Shown here in pieces: positions 1 through 9,766 of a DNA stretch of 64,000 nucleotides; position 1 is the stretch's first letter, and each line of letters starts with the position of its first letter. Made by a program: the position numbers and the translations under genes. Below the pieces are notes generated by a model. The model searched no databases, had not been told where the DNA came from, and worked only from the letters and a program-made list of their open reading frames with translations. The stretch is taken from the NCBI GenBank assembly GCA_903903635.1, contig CAIUZK010000188.1, positions 1-64,000 on the forward strand. The letters run 5' to 3'. The stretch is from an uncultured Bacteroidota bacterium. GTDB lineage: Bacteria; Bacteroidota; Bacteroidia; Chitinophagales; Chitinophagaceae.

Positions 1-79
1 ATAATTAATGATCATTTAATAAAAAATTCAGTGGTTGATTATCATTATTTTACGTCCCCGGCGAGTCTCCGCTTACCCT

Positions 80-265
80 GCGCGAGATGCGCCCGAGTCC
101 TCGCTGGGGCACAGAAGCCACGCTTCGAGAGAGTCGGCCGCGACATACGCGACTTATGGGCTAGCCTTTAGCATAGTAAAGGAATAGGGCGAAATACCTT
201 GCGCGAGATGCGCCCGAGTCCTCGCTAGCGCACAGAAGCCACGCTTCGAGAGACTCGGCCGCGAC
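80..265. repeat. Pair of 65-bp direct repeats with internal dyad symmetry
   Basis: Two copies lie at 80-144 and 201-265 and differ at only a few positions. Each is much more GC-rich than its surroundings. In the second copy CCGAGTC near the left end is complementary to GACTCGG near the right end, so it can fold into a hairpin; in the first copy the right arm reads GAGTCGG, which weakens the stem. The remaining 1-330 sequence shows no gene. The structure suggests an interspersed REP-like element, but no RAYT transposase gene is seen here. Confidence 0.7.
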
Positions 266-591
266 TTAATATTATTGTCAGGAGAGCACACAATTAGGTT
301 CCCACTATGCGTTCGTTTTTTTATTAATTAATATGTTCAAAAAAAGGCAATCTGCAACTATTGAGCTATTTCTCTACTTCATTTTGCAGATCATTAAGCA
401 ATTAAGAGTCAATGAACATCATCTGCTGTTCCCTCCCAATCAGGTAGGTTTTTCCGTAGTTGAAACAAATACAATATTGCAGCAAACACTTTATGACCGC
501 TATCATCCCATATTTACAACAATATAATTACCTTTGCGCCTCATTTATATTTTATACTTTCTTTTTAATTACTAAAGACAGCCTACTGTTT
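266..591 (+). promoter_or_regulatory. gcvP upstream region with TAnnTTTG box at 529-536
   Basis: The stretch between the repeats and gcvP carries TACCTTTG at 529-536, matching the Bacteroidota -7 consensus TAnnTTTG. A good -33 TTTG was not found at the expected distance. A short open frame at 333-527 has no recognisable features and overlaps the promoter, so it is not called as a gene. Confidence 0.45.
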
Positions 592-3462
592 ATGAATTTA
601 TTTTCCATTCAAAGCGAGGAGTTCTTAGGGCGCCACATTGGGCCTAATGAACATGATACTAAGGTAATGCTGAACACTATAGGTGTAGACAGCATGGACG
701 ATCTGATAGGCCGAACGGTGCCCGACAGCATTCGTATGGATCATAAGCTCAACATACCTGCTGCCGAGAGCGAGGCTGCTTATCTGAGTGAGCTTAAGGA
801 AACATCGCTGAAGAATAAACTGAATAAAAATTATATTGGCCAGGGCTACTACGATACCCATACGCCTAGTGTAATTCTGCGTAATGTATTTGAAAATCCG
901 GGATGGTATACACAGTATACCCCTTACCAGGCTGAGATAAGCCAGGGACGTCTGGAAAGCTTACTCAACTTCCAGACCATGGTAGCAGATCTTACTGATA
1001 TGCCTATTACCAATGCATCCCTGCTTGATGAAGCTACTGCAGCCGCAGAGGCAATGAACATGTTTTTTCATACACTGAATAAAGATGCCAAAGCGCCAAC
1101 CCGTGCGAAGTTCTTTGTGGATCATGATGTGTTTGCACAAACAAAAGACGTGGTTCTTACCAGGGCTAAACCATTGGGTATAGAAGTTGTATTCGGCGAC
1201 TTCAGGGTGGCTGATATTGATGTTACTTATTTTGGCGGCCTGGTGCAGTATCCTAACTGCCGGGGCAGTGTAGAAGATTATAGTGGCTTTATAGTAAGTA
1301 TGCATGAGGCAGGCGGCTTTATTGTTATGGCCACCGACCTGCTGGCGCTTACCTTGCTTACTCCTCCCGGTCAACTGGGCGCAGATGCAGCAATAGGCTC
1401 AACTCAGCGTTTTGGAGTACCCATGGGCTTTGGCGGACCACATGCGGCTTTCTTTGCTACAAAGGATGAATTCAAAAGGGCAATACCCGGCCGAATCATA
1501 GGTGTGAGTATTGATGCTCAGAATAACAGGGCGTTGCGTATGGCGCTAGGTACAAGAGAGCAGCACATCAAACGTGAAAAAGCTACTTCCAATATTTGTA
1601 CCGCCCAGGCATTGCTGGCCAATATGGCTGCCATGTATGCCATTTATCATGGCCCGGCAGGTCTTAAAAATATAGCCAGGCGCGTTGCTGCCCTCACCTA
1701 TTCGCTGGGCGTAGCGCTTGAGGATGCCGGACAGGTAGTACTCAATAAAGCGCATTTTGATACGCTTACCATTGTAACTGATGATAAGGCTGCGATTCGC
1801 AAAAATGCGGAAGCAAGGGGTATCAACTTCTTTTATCATGCCGACAACAAGATCAGTATTTCGCTTGATGAAACAACTACAACAAGAGATGTGCTTGATA
1901 TCATCAATGTATTTACCAACGAGGAAACTCCCGCTTCATTCAGCGTGGATTTTGAAAATGCGCTTATACATATTCCGATATCACTTATCCGCACCAGTCC
2001 GTATTTAACGCATAAGGTATTCAATACGTACCATAGCGAAACACAGATGATGCGCTACCTGAAGATGCTGGAGAACAAGGACCTGAGCCTCAACCAAAGC
2101 ATGATTTCGCTGGGAAGCTGTACTATGAAGCTAAACGCGGCTACTGAAATGATACCTGTAAGCTGGCCACATTGGGGCAAGATGCACCCATTTGCACCTG
2201 CCGACCAGGCTGCAGGCTATGAGCAGATGACAAGAGACCTCTCTAGCTATCTTTGCGAAATAACCCAGTTTGATGCATGCAGCCTGCAACCCAACAGCGG
2301 CGCACAGGGAGAGTATGCAGGTCTGCTGACTATTCGCGGTTACCATGAGTCGCGCAACGACGGACACAGGGATATTATCCTGATACCAATTTCGGCACAT
2401 GGTACCAATCCGGCCAGCGCTGTAATGGCCGGTTATAAAGTAGTAGTGGTAAAGGCTCTTGAAAACGGTTATGTAGATGTTGCCGACCTTAAATCAAAGG
2501 CTGAACAATATGCCGCCAACCTGGCCGGTATTATGATCACCTACCCAAGTACCTATGGTATTTTTGAAGAAGCCATTAAGGAAATTACTGAAATAGTGCA
2601 CGCCAATGGCGGCCAGGTATATATGGATGGCGCCAACATGAATGCCCAGGTGGGACTTACTGCTCCCGGCCTGATAGGCGCTGATGTATGCCATCTTAAC
2701 CTGCATAAGACCTTTGCCATACCACATGGCGGCGGAGGTCCTGGTGTAGGCCCTATTTGCGTTAAGAAGCACCTTGCACCATTCCTGCCATCGCACGTTG
2801 CATTGAGGAATGGAACAGGTAATGCTGTATGCGCTGCGCCATATGGATCTGCAAATATTTTGCTGATATCCTATGGCTATATTCGTATGCTGGGCTCAAA
2901 GGGAGTTCGCAAGGCTACTGAATATGCCATACTCAATGCCAACTATATGAGGGCACGCCTGCAGAACGATTTTGAAATCCTGTATACCGGTACCGGCGGC
3001 ACCTGCGCACATGAGTTTATTGTAGACCTGAGGCCATTTAAAAAGAGCGCTGAGATTGAGGCTGAAGATGTGGCCAAGCGTCTGATAGATTACGGTTTCC
3101 ATGCACCTACCATGAGTTTCCCTGTAGCAGGAACTATTATGATTGAGCCTACAGAAAGCGAAGACAAGGCTGAACTGGACCGTTTCTGCGATGCATTGCT
3201 GGGCATACGTGAAGAGATCCGCGCCATTGAAGAAGGTCGCATGGACAAACATGATAATCCGCTTAAGAATGCACCTCATACACAGCATGTAATTACTGCT
3301 GATGAATGGAACCATAAGTATGGCCGTCAGCAGGCAGCATTCCCGCTGGCATGGGTAAAGAACAATAAGTTCTGGCCTAGTGTAGCCCGCGTAAACAATA
3401 CCTATGGTGACAGAAACCTGGTATGCACCTGCGAGCCTACGGAAAGCTATGCTGAAGCATAA
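592..3462 (+). CDS. gcvP: Glycine dehydrogenase (aminomethyl-transferring), glycine cleavage P protein
   Basis: This is the PLP-dependent P protein of the glycine cleavage system. It decarboxylates glycine and passes the aminomethyl group to lipoyl-GcvH in the cytoplasm. The start at 592 gives 956 residues, the usual length of the single-chain form, beginning [17 protein letters not shown]; the open frame continues upstream but through the promoter, so it is not used. Both homologous halves are present. The PLP lysine is Lys706 in [15 protein letters not shown]. The gene stands alone, with no gcvT or gcvH nearby, and a strong terminator follows. Assignment is secure. Confidence 0.97.
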   Translation: MNLFSIQSEEFLGRHIGPNEHDTKVMLNTIGVDSMDDLIGRTVPDSIRMDHKLNIPAAESEAAYLSELKETSLKNKLNKNYIGQGYYDTHTPSVILRNVFENPGWYTQYTPYQAEISQGRLESLLNFQTMVADLTDMPITNASLLDEATAAAEAMNMFFHTLNKDAKAPTRAKFFVDHDVFAQTKDVVLTRAKPLGIEVVFGDFRVADIDVTYFGGLVQYPNCRGSVEDYSGFIVSMHEAGGFIVMATDLLALTLLTPPGQLGADAAIGSTQRFGVPMGFGGPHAAFFATKDEFKRAIPGRIIGVSIDAQNNRALRMALGTREQHIKREKATSNICTAQALLANMAAMYAIYHGPAGLKNIARRVAALTYSLGVALEDAGQVVLNKAHFDTLTIVTDDKAAIRKNAEARGINFFYHADNKISISLDETTTTRDVLDIINVFTNEETPASFSVDFENALIHIPISLIRTSPYLTHKVFNTYHSETQMMRYLKMLENKDLSLNQSMISLGSCTMKLNAATEMIPVSWPHWGKMHPFAPADQAAGYEQMTRDLSSYLCEITQFDACSLQPNSGAQGEYAGLLTIRGYHESRNDGHRDIILIPISAHGTNPASAVMAGYKVVVVKALENGYVDVADLKSKAEQYAANLAGIMITYPSTYGIFEEAIKEITEIVHANGGQVYMDGANMNAQVGLTAPGLIGADVCHLNLHKTFAIPHGGGGPGVGPICVKKHLAPFLPSHVALRNGTGNAVCAAPYGSANILLISYGYIRMLGSKGVRKATEYAILNANYMRARLQNDFEILYTGTGGTCAHEFIVDLRPFKKSAEIEAEDVAKRLIDYGFHAPTMSFPVAGTIMIEPTESEDKAELDRFCDALLGIREEIRAIEEGRMDKHDNPLKNAPHTQHVITADEWNHKYGRQQAAFPLAWVKNNKFWPSVARVNNTYGDRNLVCTCEPTESYAEA

Positions 3463-3490
3463 TAATGAATAATAATTAGAGTGCTTTATA

Positions 3491-3525
3491 AACAACAAAC
3501 CCTGCAAATAGCAGGGTTTGTTGTT
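3491..3525 (+). terminator. Rho-independent terminator after gcvP
   Basis: A perfect 15-bp inverted repeat (AACAACAAACCCTGC and its complement) with a 5-nt loop lies 28 bases after the gcvP stop. The stem ends in TTGTT followed by TT. Confidence 0.85.
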
Positions 3526-3712
3526 TTAGTGGATTTAGGCCCTTCGAGGTTAGCCAAAGTACCGTAATGCTCCCCACCCCATCTTTAACTGCCATACACG
3601 TGGCTTTTGTATTAACGTAAAATATATTTGATTAAAGCAATTCAAAAGCTACGTAATATCTAATATTATCAATATTTTGAGCGATTATTCACACACTCAA
3701 ATTATTTAATTC

Positions 3713-4816
3713 ATGAAGAAACCATCTATTATTATTTTATTGCAATTCCTTGCTTTAGGATTTGCCCCGGTTACCGGCCATGCTCAGGCATTTACCGAAC
3801 AGAATGTTGGAAAACCTGCTATGGAAGAGGATGAAACAGGAAGTGCCAGTACAACCACTGATGCTCCCAGATGCCATAAAAAAGCGACATGTGATACTTG
3901 CGTGGAAAGTAAACAATCACCTTATGATTTATCTGCAACAATTCTTACTGGCATGCCTTATATTAAGGATGATAATGCTGCGGGTTTTACCCAAACTTAT
4001 CTCGAAACAACTTTTTGGAGAACGCCCAGGCCATGTAAATACAGATATGAGTTTGCATTGTTCAAAACATTTTTTATGCAAGCCTATTTCTCCTCAAATT
4101 CCGGATCAGCAAATGTTTTTAATAACACAATAGGTACTGTCACAACAAATTATGTCAATAAAGTAGACCTTTATCAACATGCAAATTCAAATATTAACCT
4201 GCACGAAGACCTCCTTTATTTCCATTTCCCTAAAAAAAGGAACAATCTTTGGGAGACTCAGCTATTCTGGGATGTAATGGCTACCTATTTACGCACAAAT
4301 GTGACTGATACAATCCAAAAAAACACAACAAACATGGATAGTTGGTTAATTGGAACAAACCTTTCAGCGTCATTTAAGAATAACAATAATATCTTACAAT
4401 TACCTGTTTCCTTCCTTCTAACAGGTGAGGTTTTCTGGCTTAATCCTATGAGTAATTCATATCACACTGATCTGGGTTTCCAATATGCAAATAGTGGTGG
4501 CGACAAAACAAATGCTTACAACACAAACATGAATTTGACCTCAGCAACTCATCCTTACTTTCATTTTGATGGACAGGTACAATTTATCATTAGCAAGCAG
4601 CCAGATCCAAAAAATCCACAGACTGATCCAAAAGCGGATGCAGGATCAACCACTCCAAAACCTACATCTAATAACCGCTTATTTCTACATGTTGGTTATA
4701 CAACTGAACTTTATAGAAACACAAGTAAAGAATTTTACAACAGTTATTTCCAGGCTCAAATTGGAATTTCAATTGATATTATCAATTCTATTAAGAATTA
4801 TAAGCCAAAGAGTTAA
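3713..4816 (+). CDS. Secreted or outer-membrane protein of unknown function
   Basis: The 367-residue product starts with a signal peptide (hydrophobic IIILLQFLALGFAPV, then cleavage near GHAQA). A short acidic and Ser/Thr-rich linker with a small Cys cluster (CHKKATCDTC, about residues 53-62) follows. The rest has alternating polar and aromatic strands and ends QIGISIDIINSIKNY, compatible with a beta-barrel or surface protein. No family was recognised. It is monocistronic, with its own terminator, and AT-richer than gcvP. An outer-membrane location is inferred only. Confidence 0.7.
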   Translation: MKKPSIIILLQFLALGFAPVTGHAQAFTEQNVGKPAMEEDETGSASTTTDAPRCHKKATCDTCVESKQSPYDLSATILTGMPYIKDDNAAGFTQTYLETTFWRTPRPCKYRYEFALFKTFFMQAYFSSNSGSANVFNNTIGTVTTNYVNKVDLYQHANSNINLHEDLLYFHFPKKRNNLWETQLFWDVMATYLRTNVTDTIQKNTTNMDSWLIGTNLSASFKNNNNILQLPVSFLLTGEVFWLNPMSNSYHTDLGFQYANSGGDKTNAYNTNMNLTSATHPYFHFDGQVQFIISKQPDPKNPQTDPKADAGSTTPKPTSNNRLFLHVGYTTELYRNTSKEFYNSYFQAQIGISIDIINSIKNYKPKS

Positions 4817-4840
4817 AATAGTTTTCCCCATTTTATTTTC

Positions 4841-4881
4841 AGGCCACATAGCTTCACCTTACCAGTGATGCTATGTGGCCT
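4841..4881 (+). terminator. Terminator after the 3713-4816 gene
   Basis: Arms AGGCCACATAGC (4841-4852) and GCTATGTGGCCT (4870-4881) form a perfect 12-bp stem followed by GATTGTTTTT. Confidence 0.8.
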
Positions 4882-4948
4882 GATTGTTTTTAATGGTATT
4901 GGTGTATAGTTGCTTATCAGGCAGAATCCATTTTGTTCACCATACCCA

Positions 4949-4987
4949 AAACAATAACGCCACCCGGATTGGATGGCGTTATTGTTT
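4949..4987 (-). terminator. Terminator ending the secE-nusG unit
   Basis: A long stem containing AACAATAACGCCA and TGGCGTTATTGTT lies 17 bases past the nusG stop. On the minus strand it is followed by a T run. It shows that transcription of the nusG unit ends here and does not run into ribosomal protein genes. Confidence 0.85.
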
Positions 4988-5003
4988 ATAAAGCAGTAAT
5001 TAT

Positions 5004-5594
5004 TTAAGCTAATTTTTCTACCTGGCTGTAGTTGAGTTCTACCGGTGTAGCACGACCAAAGATCTTTACCACAACTTTCAGCTTTTTCTTTTCCTGGTTG
5101 ATCTCTTCTACTGTACCGTTGAAATCGTTGAAAGGACCATCAATGATCTTCACTGTTTCACCCACGATGTATGGCTCTGCATAGCTGATACCAGCTTCGC
5201 TTACTTCATCCATCTTACCAAACATCTTGTTCACTTCGCTTTTGCGCAATGCGGTAGGATGCTCCTTACCCAGGAAGTGAATAACACCGGTAACATTCTT
5301 CACCGCGTGAATGATGTCATCAGTAAGTTTACCATCATTGGCTTCGAGCAAAATGTAGCCAGGGAAAAGGGTTTTCTCTCTGAGTACCTTCTTACCATTC
5401 ACCACTTTGAAAACCTTCTCAATCGGGCACAGAACCTGCACTACCGAATTGGTCCAGTTGTTTATCTTCACCTCTTTATCGAGGTACTCTTTCACCTTTT
5501 TTTCCTTGCCGCTGATGACACGTATTACGTACCACTTGGTTTCCGCTGCAGGTTTTGCATCCTGCACGGGTGCGGTTTCGTTAGTAATTTCCAT
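5004..5594 (-). CDS. nusG: Transcription termination/antitermination protein NusG
   Basis: NusG binds the RNA polymerase clamp, raises processivity, and links polymerase to Rho or the ribosome. The 196 residues comprise a short acidic N-terminal tail, the NGN domain from about residue 20 ([18 protein letters not shown], with LFPGYILLE at 76-84), and a KOW domain from about 143 ([22 protein letters not shown]). secE lies 2 bases upstream, so the two are co-transcribed. In most bacteria rplK-rplA-rplJ-rplL-rpoBC follows; here a terminator follows instead. Confidence 0.97.
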   Translation of the reverse strand: MEITNETAPVQDAKPAAETKWYVIRVISGKEKKVKEYLDKEVKINNWTNSVVQVLCPIEKVFKVVNGKKVLREKTLFPGYILLEANDGKLTDDIIHAVKNVTGVIHFLGKEHPTALRKSEVNKMFGKMDEVSEAGISYAEPYIVGETVKIIDGPFNDFNGTVEEINQEKKKLKVVVKIFGRATPVELNYSQVEKLA

Positions 5595-5596
5595 GA

Positions 5597-5794
5597 CTAT
5601 TTACCCAGCATTTTATAGATAAACTCAAGTACATTTTTCGCAACGAAGTCCATACCAAATACAACCGCAGTCACCATACTTAACGCGATAAGTACAATAA
5701 CCGTTGTTTGCTGTAACTCTTCCCATGTAGGCCAGGTCACTTTATGCAACAACTCGTCGTATGCTTCCTGAATATAATTACCGAATTTGCTCAT
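5597..5794 (-). CDS. secE: Preprotein translocase subunit SecE
   Basis: The 65-residue product is the short, single-pass form of SecE that clamps SecY in the inner membrane. An amphipathic N-terminal helix with the family signature KVTWPTWEEL (residues 18-27) precedes one transmembrane helix (about 30-55). The gene lies between tRNA-Trp and nusG, its classic position. Assignment is secure from sequence and context. Confidence 0.96.
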   Translation of the reverse strand: MSKFGNYIQEAYDELLHKVTWPTWEELQQTTVIVLIALSMVTAVVFGMDFVAKNVLEFIYKMLGK

Positions 5795-5928
5795 AATATT
5801 TCGTTTGGGTCAAAAGGGTAAAAAGTTAAAACAATAATTGGTTAAAAGTGTACCTATTGCACTTTAACCAGTGTACTGTTTCTTCCTTTTTAACCAGTTA
5901 ACTTTATTAACTAATTAACTTGTATATG

Positions 5929-5999
5929 CACGGGCACGTGGATTCGAACCACGATCGAAGGTTTTGGAGACCTCTATTCTGCCGTTGAACTATGCCCGT
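5929..5999 (-). tRNA. tRNA-Trp (CCA)
   Basis: Read on the minus strand, the gene has a 7-bp acceptor (ACGGGCA/TGCCCGT), a D arm, an anticodon loop CTCCAAA with anticodon CCA, and a T arm GTGG-TTCGAAT-CCAC. It lies directly upstream of secE, as in many bacteria. Confidence 0.95.
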
Positions 6000-6000
6000 A

Positions 6001-6325
6001 TTTTTAAAGTCTGAAGTAGTAAGTCTAAAGTAGAAAGCTGCTACGAATACCAGCCATTACTTCTTATCAATACCAAAAACTTAAGAACTACATTCTGCAA
6101 AAATCAAAAAGTCAAAAAGCGTAACCTTTTGACTTTTTCATTGCGGAAGGCAAAGGTAAGGTATTTTTTGAATTGTTTTGAAATTTTAAGCAAATATTTA
6201 ATTGCGATAAGGGATTATTTTCGCATTGGATTAAATTATTTTTGGCCATTCCTGACCTTAATATCAATACACCCTGGCAATTCCCTAATATCCCGCCAAT
6301 ATTCTTCACAAACATCATCATCTAT
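6001..6325. other. Intergenic stretch with a bidirectional hairpin
   Basis: No credible gene lies between tRNA-Trp and the small gene at 6326. The perfect inverted repeat AAAAAGTCAAAA (6106-6117) and TTTTGACTTTTT (6127-6138) could act as a terminator in either direction and probably ends the transcript of the 6326-6574 gene. Two overlapping short frames in this stretch have no coding character. Confidence 0.5.
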
Positions 6326-6574
6326 TTAAATAGGCACTCGCTCACTGTATAAACGGTCGCTTCCATCTTTTTTGCATCCCGAGATCCAATAATGATCACC
6401 TGTTGCAACTTCAAAGAAATTGTACTTATATCCTCGTTTTGTTTTTTGAGAAGTTTTTCCATCATAGTGAACTGAACTCATTGTTTTAGAAAATGTTACT
6501 CTACCAATGCGGGCATAACCACCATGTAAAAATGTTTCACCTGTTTGACCATCATCCTTCCTTTCGATATACAT
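6326..6574 (-). CDS. Small conserved-looking protein of unknown function
   Basis: The 82-residue product starts at an ATG (MYIERKDDGQTGE) preceded closely by GAGGA. Its pattern (ARIGRVTFSKT, then YDGKT, then YKYNFFEVATGDHYWISG, then KKDGSDRLYSE) resembles a small Bacteroidota family that is often misnamed 1-deoxyxylulose-5-phosphate synthase in databases. It is far too short for that enzyme, so that function should not be transferred. It is charged, has no signal peptide or membrane segment, and sits between tuf and tRNA-Trp, interrupting the usual order. The family link is from memory. Confidence 0.7.
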   Translation of the reverse strand: MYIERKDDGQTGETFLHGGYARIGRVTFSKTMSSVHYDGKTSQKTKRGYKYNFFEVATGDHYWISGCKKDGSDRLYSERVPI

Positions 6575-6656
6575 AATCCTCGAAGTAGCCAAAATCAAAC
6601 ATCATTTTGTATTACCTGCAAAACTATAAAATAATGACGCATCAATTCATAAAATA

Positions 6657-6690
6657 TAAGAGCCGTTCCGAGTAAACGGAACGGCTCTTT
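6657..6690 (-). terminator. Terminator after tuf
   Basis: The stem AAGAGCCGTTCCG / CGGAACGGCTCTT with a short loop lies about 20 bases after the tuf stop. It separates tuf from the downstream small gene and the tRNA-Trp-secE-nusG unit. Confidence 0.85.
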
Positions 6691-6708
6691 ACATTATTTA
6701 CTTTAGAC

Positions 6709-7896
6709 TTACTTGATGATCTCAGTTACCTGACCAGCGCCTACTGTACGGCCACCTTCACGGATAGCGAACTTAAGACCTTTGTCCATCGCGATTGGAG
6801 CGATAAGCGTAACATGAAGATTGATGTTATCACCTGGCATAACCATTTCAACACCTGCCGGGAGCATACACTCACCAGTTACGTCAGTAGTACGGAAGTA
6901 GAACTGAGGACGGTATTTGTTGAAGAATGGAGTATGACGGCCACCTTCGTCCTTGCTGAGGATATACACCTCACCTTTGAACTCAGTGTGCGGAGTGATG
7001 CTCTTAGGAGCACAGATAACCATACCACGACGGATATCTTTCTTTTCAATACCACGGAGCAGGATACCGGCGTTGTCACCAGCTTCACCACGATCGAGGA
7101 GTTTTTTGAACATTTCCACACCTGTACAAGTTGAAGAAAGAGGAGACTCATTGAAACCAACGATTTCAACGTTTTCACCAACTTTAATCACGCCACGCTC
7201 AATACGGCCGGTAGCAACTGTACCACGACCAGTGATTGTGAACACATCCTCAACAGACATCAGGAATGGCTGATCGATAGGACGTGGAGGCAATGGGATG
7301 TAAGTATCAACAGCATCCATCAGGTCATTTACAGCCTTAATCCATTTTGGATCGCCAGCCAATGCGCCTGTTGCAGAACCCTGAATGATTGGGGTGTTGT
7401 CACCATCATAACCATTCTTGGTCAGCAATTCACGGATTTCCATTTCCACAAGTTCCAATATTTCCGCATCATCAACAAGGTCAACCTTGTTCATGAATAT
7501 AACCATACGAGGAACACCTACCTGGCGAGCCAGAAGGATATGCTCTCTAGTTTGTGGCATCGGACCATCTGTAGCAGCAACAACCAGGATAGCTCCATCC
7601 ATCTGCGCAGCACCAGTGATCATATTCTTTACATAGTCAGCATGGCCCGGACAATCAACGTGTGCATAGTGGCGCGTATCAGTCGCATATTCCACGTGTG
7701 CTGTGTTGATGGTGATACCACGTTCTTTTTCTTCAGGAGCAGCATCAATTTCATCATACCCTTTCTTAGTAGCCAATCCTCTTGAAGAAAGAATAGTAGT
7801 GATAGCTGCAGTTAAAGTGGTCTTACCATGGTCAACGTGGCCTATGGTGCCAATGTTTACGTGGGGTTTGTCCCGCTTGAAGGTTTCTTTTGCCAT
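6709..7896 (-). CDS. tuf: Elongation factor Tu
   Basis: EF-Tu is the GTPase that carries aminoacyl-tRNA to the ribosome. The 395 residues match the family length. Visible motifs are the P-loop GHVDHGKT (19-26), DCPGHADY (from about 80) and NKVD (about 135), followed by the two beta-barrel domains ending [11 protein letters not shown]. Four tRNA genes lie upstream on the same strand, an arrangement also seen at E. coli thrU-tyrU-glyT-thrT-tufB, so tRNA and EF-Tu may share a transcript. No second tuf is in the window. Confidence 0.98.
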   Translation of the reverse strand: MAKETFKRDKPHVNIGTIGHVDHGKTTLTAAITTILSSRGLATKKGYDEIDAAPEEKERGITINTAHVEYATDTRHYAHVDCPGHADYVKNMITGAAQMDGAILVVAATDGPMPQTREHILLARQVGVPRMVIFMNKVDLVDDAEILELVEMEIRELLTKNGYDGDNTPIIQGSATGALAGDPKWIKAVNDLMDAVDTYIPLPPRPIDQPFLMSVEDVFTITGRGTVATGRIERGVIKVGENVEIVGFNESPLSSTCTGVEMFKKLLDRGEAGDNAGILLRGIEKKDIRRGMVICAPKSITPHTEFKGEVYILSKDEGGRHTPFFNKYRPQFYFRTTDVTGECMLPAGVEMVMPGDNINLHVTLIAPIAMDKGLKFAIREGGRTVGAGQVTEIIK

Positions 7897-8028
7897 TGTT
7901 ATTTTTTTTAAAGCTGTTTAAATTATTGTTTGTTTCTATTATTGACGCGCATGGCGTTTATTACTTTTTCATCTGCTATTTCATTCACACATTCCTGAAT
8001 AATCTATTTCATCCCTCTTTAAAAAAGA

Positions 8029-8102
8029 GAGCTGTTGAGCAGGATTGAACTGCCGACCTTCCCGCTTGCTAGCGGGATGCTCAACTGCTATCCAACTGAC
8101 TA
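8029..8102 (-). pseudogene. Decayed tRNA (partial copy of tRNA-Thr)
   Basis: The 31 bases 8029-8059 are identical to 8107-8137, the 3' T arm and acceptor strand of the neighbouring tRNA-Thr(GGT). The 5' part is different: it resembles a canonical D arm (AGTTGGATAG) but carries a roughly 5-base insertion and has lost bases. The anticodon arm cannot form a 5-bp stem with a 7-base loop, and no 5' acceptor strand complements the 3' one. It therefore cannot fold as a normal tRNA. Confidence 0.75.
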
Positions 8103-8107
8103 AAATG

Positions 8108-8179
<72 letters not shown>

Positions 8180-8289
8180 TTGTTGTCTATTCAATCGCAA
8201 ACCAATGCAATTTTATTACTATAAAGAACTTCTTTTCAACGCCAAAAAACTGATCTGAGTATCAGCTTCCGGACCTGCTCTGAAATAAG

Positions 8290-8362
8290 AGCGGAAGACG
8301 AGGCTCGAACCCGCGACCTACAGCTTGGAAGGCTGTCGCTCTACCAACTGAGCTACTTCCGC
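8290..8362 (-). tRNA. tRNA-Gly (TCC)
   Basis: The acceptor GCGGAAG/CTTCCGC, the anticodon loop CTTCCAA (anticodon TCC) and T loop TTCGAGC are present on the minus strand. Third gene of the Thr-Tyr-Gly-Thr-tuf series. Confidence 0.95.
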
Positions 8363-8443
8363 TTATTAAACCCTATTAACGCAGTGTACAATTTGCAGGA
8401 TACCATGGGTAAACTGCAAACTGATAACTGTTAACTAAAAATG

Positions 8444-8526
8444 TGGGCAGAGAAGGATTCGAACCTCCGTACTCGTGAGAGAACAGATTTACAGTCTGTC
8501 GCCTTTAGCCACTCGGCCATCTACCC
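8444..8526 (-). tRNA. tRNA-Tyr (GTA)
   Basis: The acceptor GGGTAGA/TCTGCCC, the long variable arm of a class II tRNA and the anticodon loop CTGTAAA (anticodon GTA) are present on the minus strand. Total length is 83 nt. Confidence 0.95.
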
Positions 8527-8610
8527 CTTTAAAAAGAAAAAATGAAAAACTAAAAATCAAAATGCTAACGCAATATTTCTAATTTTTCATTTTCTACTTT
8601 CCATTTTCTG

Positions 8611-8683
8611 AGCCACTTGCCGGAATCGAACCAGCGACCTACTGATTACAAATCAGTTGCTCTACCATCTGAGCTAAAGTGGC
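8611..8683 (-). tRNA. tRNA-Thr (TGT)
   Basis: The acceptor GCCACTT/AAGTGGC, the anticodon loop TTTGTAA (anticodon TGT) and T loop TTCGATT are present on the minus strand. It is the first gene of the tRNA-tuf series. Confidence 0.95.
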
Positions 8684-8689
8684 TTATTG

Positions 8690-9008
8690 TAAAAGAACTT
8701 CGTTTTCTCCGTTTGGAAATGGGATTGCAAAAGTAGGTAAGAATTTTGGTTTTGCAAATTATTTTCTGCTTTATCGATAGAGTTTAAAATATTTTTTTTA
8801 TTTGCTTAACTTATTGTTCTCCTAATCGTGGAGCAACTGCAGGCACGGCTCTGCATTTTATCGATGCCTATCGCTTTGATAAAAGATGTTTTATCCTTTT
8901 CAACACTGTATAATTCATCCAAAAACCTTAATTATACCATGGCATAATTAAACATAAAGTACATAGCTATATACCGGATGGGAAACAGGGAAACTCCAGA
9001 GTACTGTA
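8690..9008. other. Intergenic stretch without a gene
   Basis: About 320 bases between the tRNA cluster and the lipoprotein gene hold no credible frame on either strand. The part next to the tRNAs presumably holds the promoter of the tRNA-tuf transcript, but no clear box was identified. Confidence 0.5.
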
Positions 9009-9614
9009 CTATCTGCGTTGGGTTAAAACAAACTGAATGGTATCGGTTACCCAGTTGGATGTGTGACTAAGATGCCTGGTTGCGAAAGTACCTATAACAG
9101 CCGAATCATTGGGGGTAATATAACCATATCCATACGTGATCTGGTAATTATCGAACAACATATGGTAGGCAGACAAAGTATCAATATTAAAATCAGTCGT
9201 GTGAATATTGTTTATTGTACAAACAATCTCATTATAATATGGATTATTAGCAAAATTATCGATGAAGAATGTAGTAGGTGTTGCTGATTTTTTAATGTAA
9301 ACCTGGTAATATGTAGTATCATTATTGTGAATAGTAGAGTCACTACCTGAAATAATCTGGCGCATATTCCATGTTCCAATGAATTTCCCTACTGATGCAG
9401 TTGAGCAATTGACACCTTCATAACCGGTAGGACATACACATTTGGGCTTTTTGGTCAAGGTATCCAGATTGCACAATCCCCCATTTTCACATACTACCCC
9501 CTCGCAGCCTCTCAGGCTCCCATCGCTCTTATTACACGAAAACCAGGCAGTTGTCACCAAACAAATCAGTGCTGTCATGGCTGCAATTAATCTATTGCTT
9601 TTCTTATTTACCAT
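9009..9614 (-). CDS. Lipoprotein with an EGF-like domain
   Basis: The 201-residue product has a lipoprotein signal peptide ending at FSC (Cys27). A compact EGF-like module follows (CEGVVCENGGLCNLD, then CVCPTGYEGVNC), with six cysteines in the order expected for three disulfides. The remaining approximately 130 residues are polar and beta-rich and open with GTWNMRQI, reminiscent of lipocalin-like folds in Bacteroidota lipoproteins. Export and lipidation are inferred from the signal; the function is unknown. The gene is monocistronic. Confidence 0.8.
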   Translation of the reverse strand: MVNKKSNRLIAAMTALICLVTTAWFSCNKSDGSLRGCEGVVCENGGLCNLDTLTKKPKCVCPTGYEGVNCSTASVGKFIGTWNMRQIISGSDSTIHNNDTTYYQVYIKKSATPTTFFIDNFANNPYYNEIVCTINNIHTTDFNIDTLSAYHMLFDNYQITYGYGYITPNDSAVIGTFATRHLSHTSNWVTDTIQFVLTQRR

Positions 9615-9685
9615 GGCATAAATTTAGTTAAAAAATTGAATTTTAAAACCTCCCCCTTATAAATTCTCTAAATCCGCATAAATAA

Positions 9686-9757
9686 AATGCCTCATTTTAC
9701 CTTTTAGTCAGTATAATAATTCACATTACACTAATATATCCGGTCAAATGAGGCATT
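9686..9757 (-). terminator. Long-loop inverted repeat after pntB
   Basis: AATGCCTCATTT (9686-9697) and AAATGAGGCATT (9746-9757) are perfect 12-bp complements separated by 48 bases, starting 10 bases past the pntB stop. It may form the 3' end structure of the pnt transcript. Confidence 0.45.
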
Positions 9758-9766
9758 AATGCTCAA

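Noticed and set aside
333-527. Short plus-strand frame before gcvP
   Set aside because: It overlaps the gcvP promoter, has no family features and ends just before the -7 box.
961-3507. Several long minus-strand frames inside gcvP
   Set aside because: They are antisense to a certain gene, rich in Cys/His/Tyr in the way typical of reverse-strand shadows, and lack domains.
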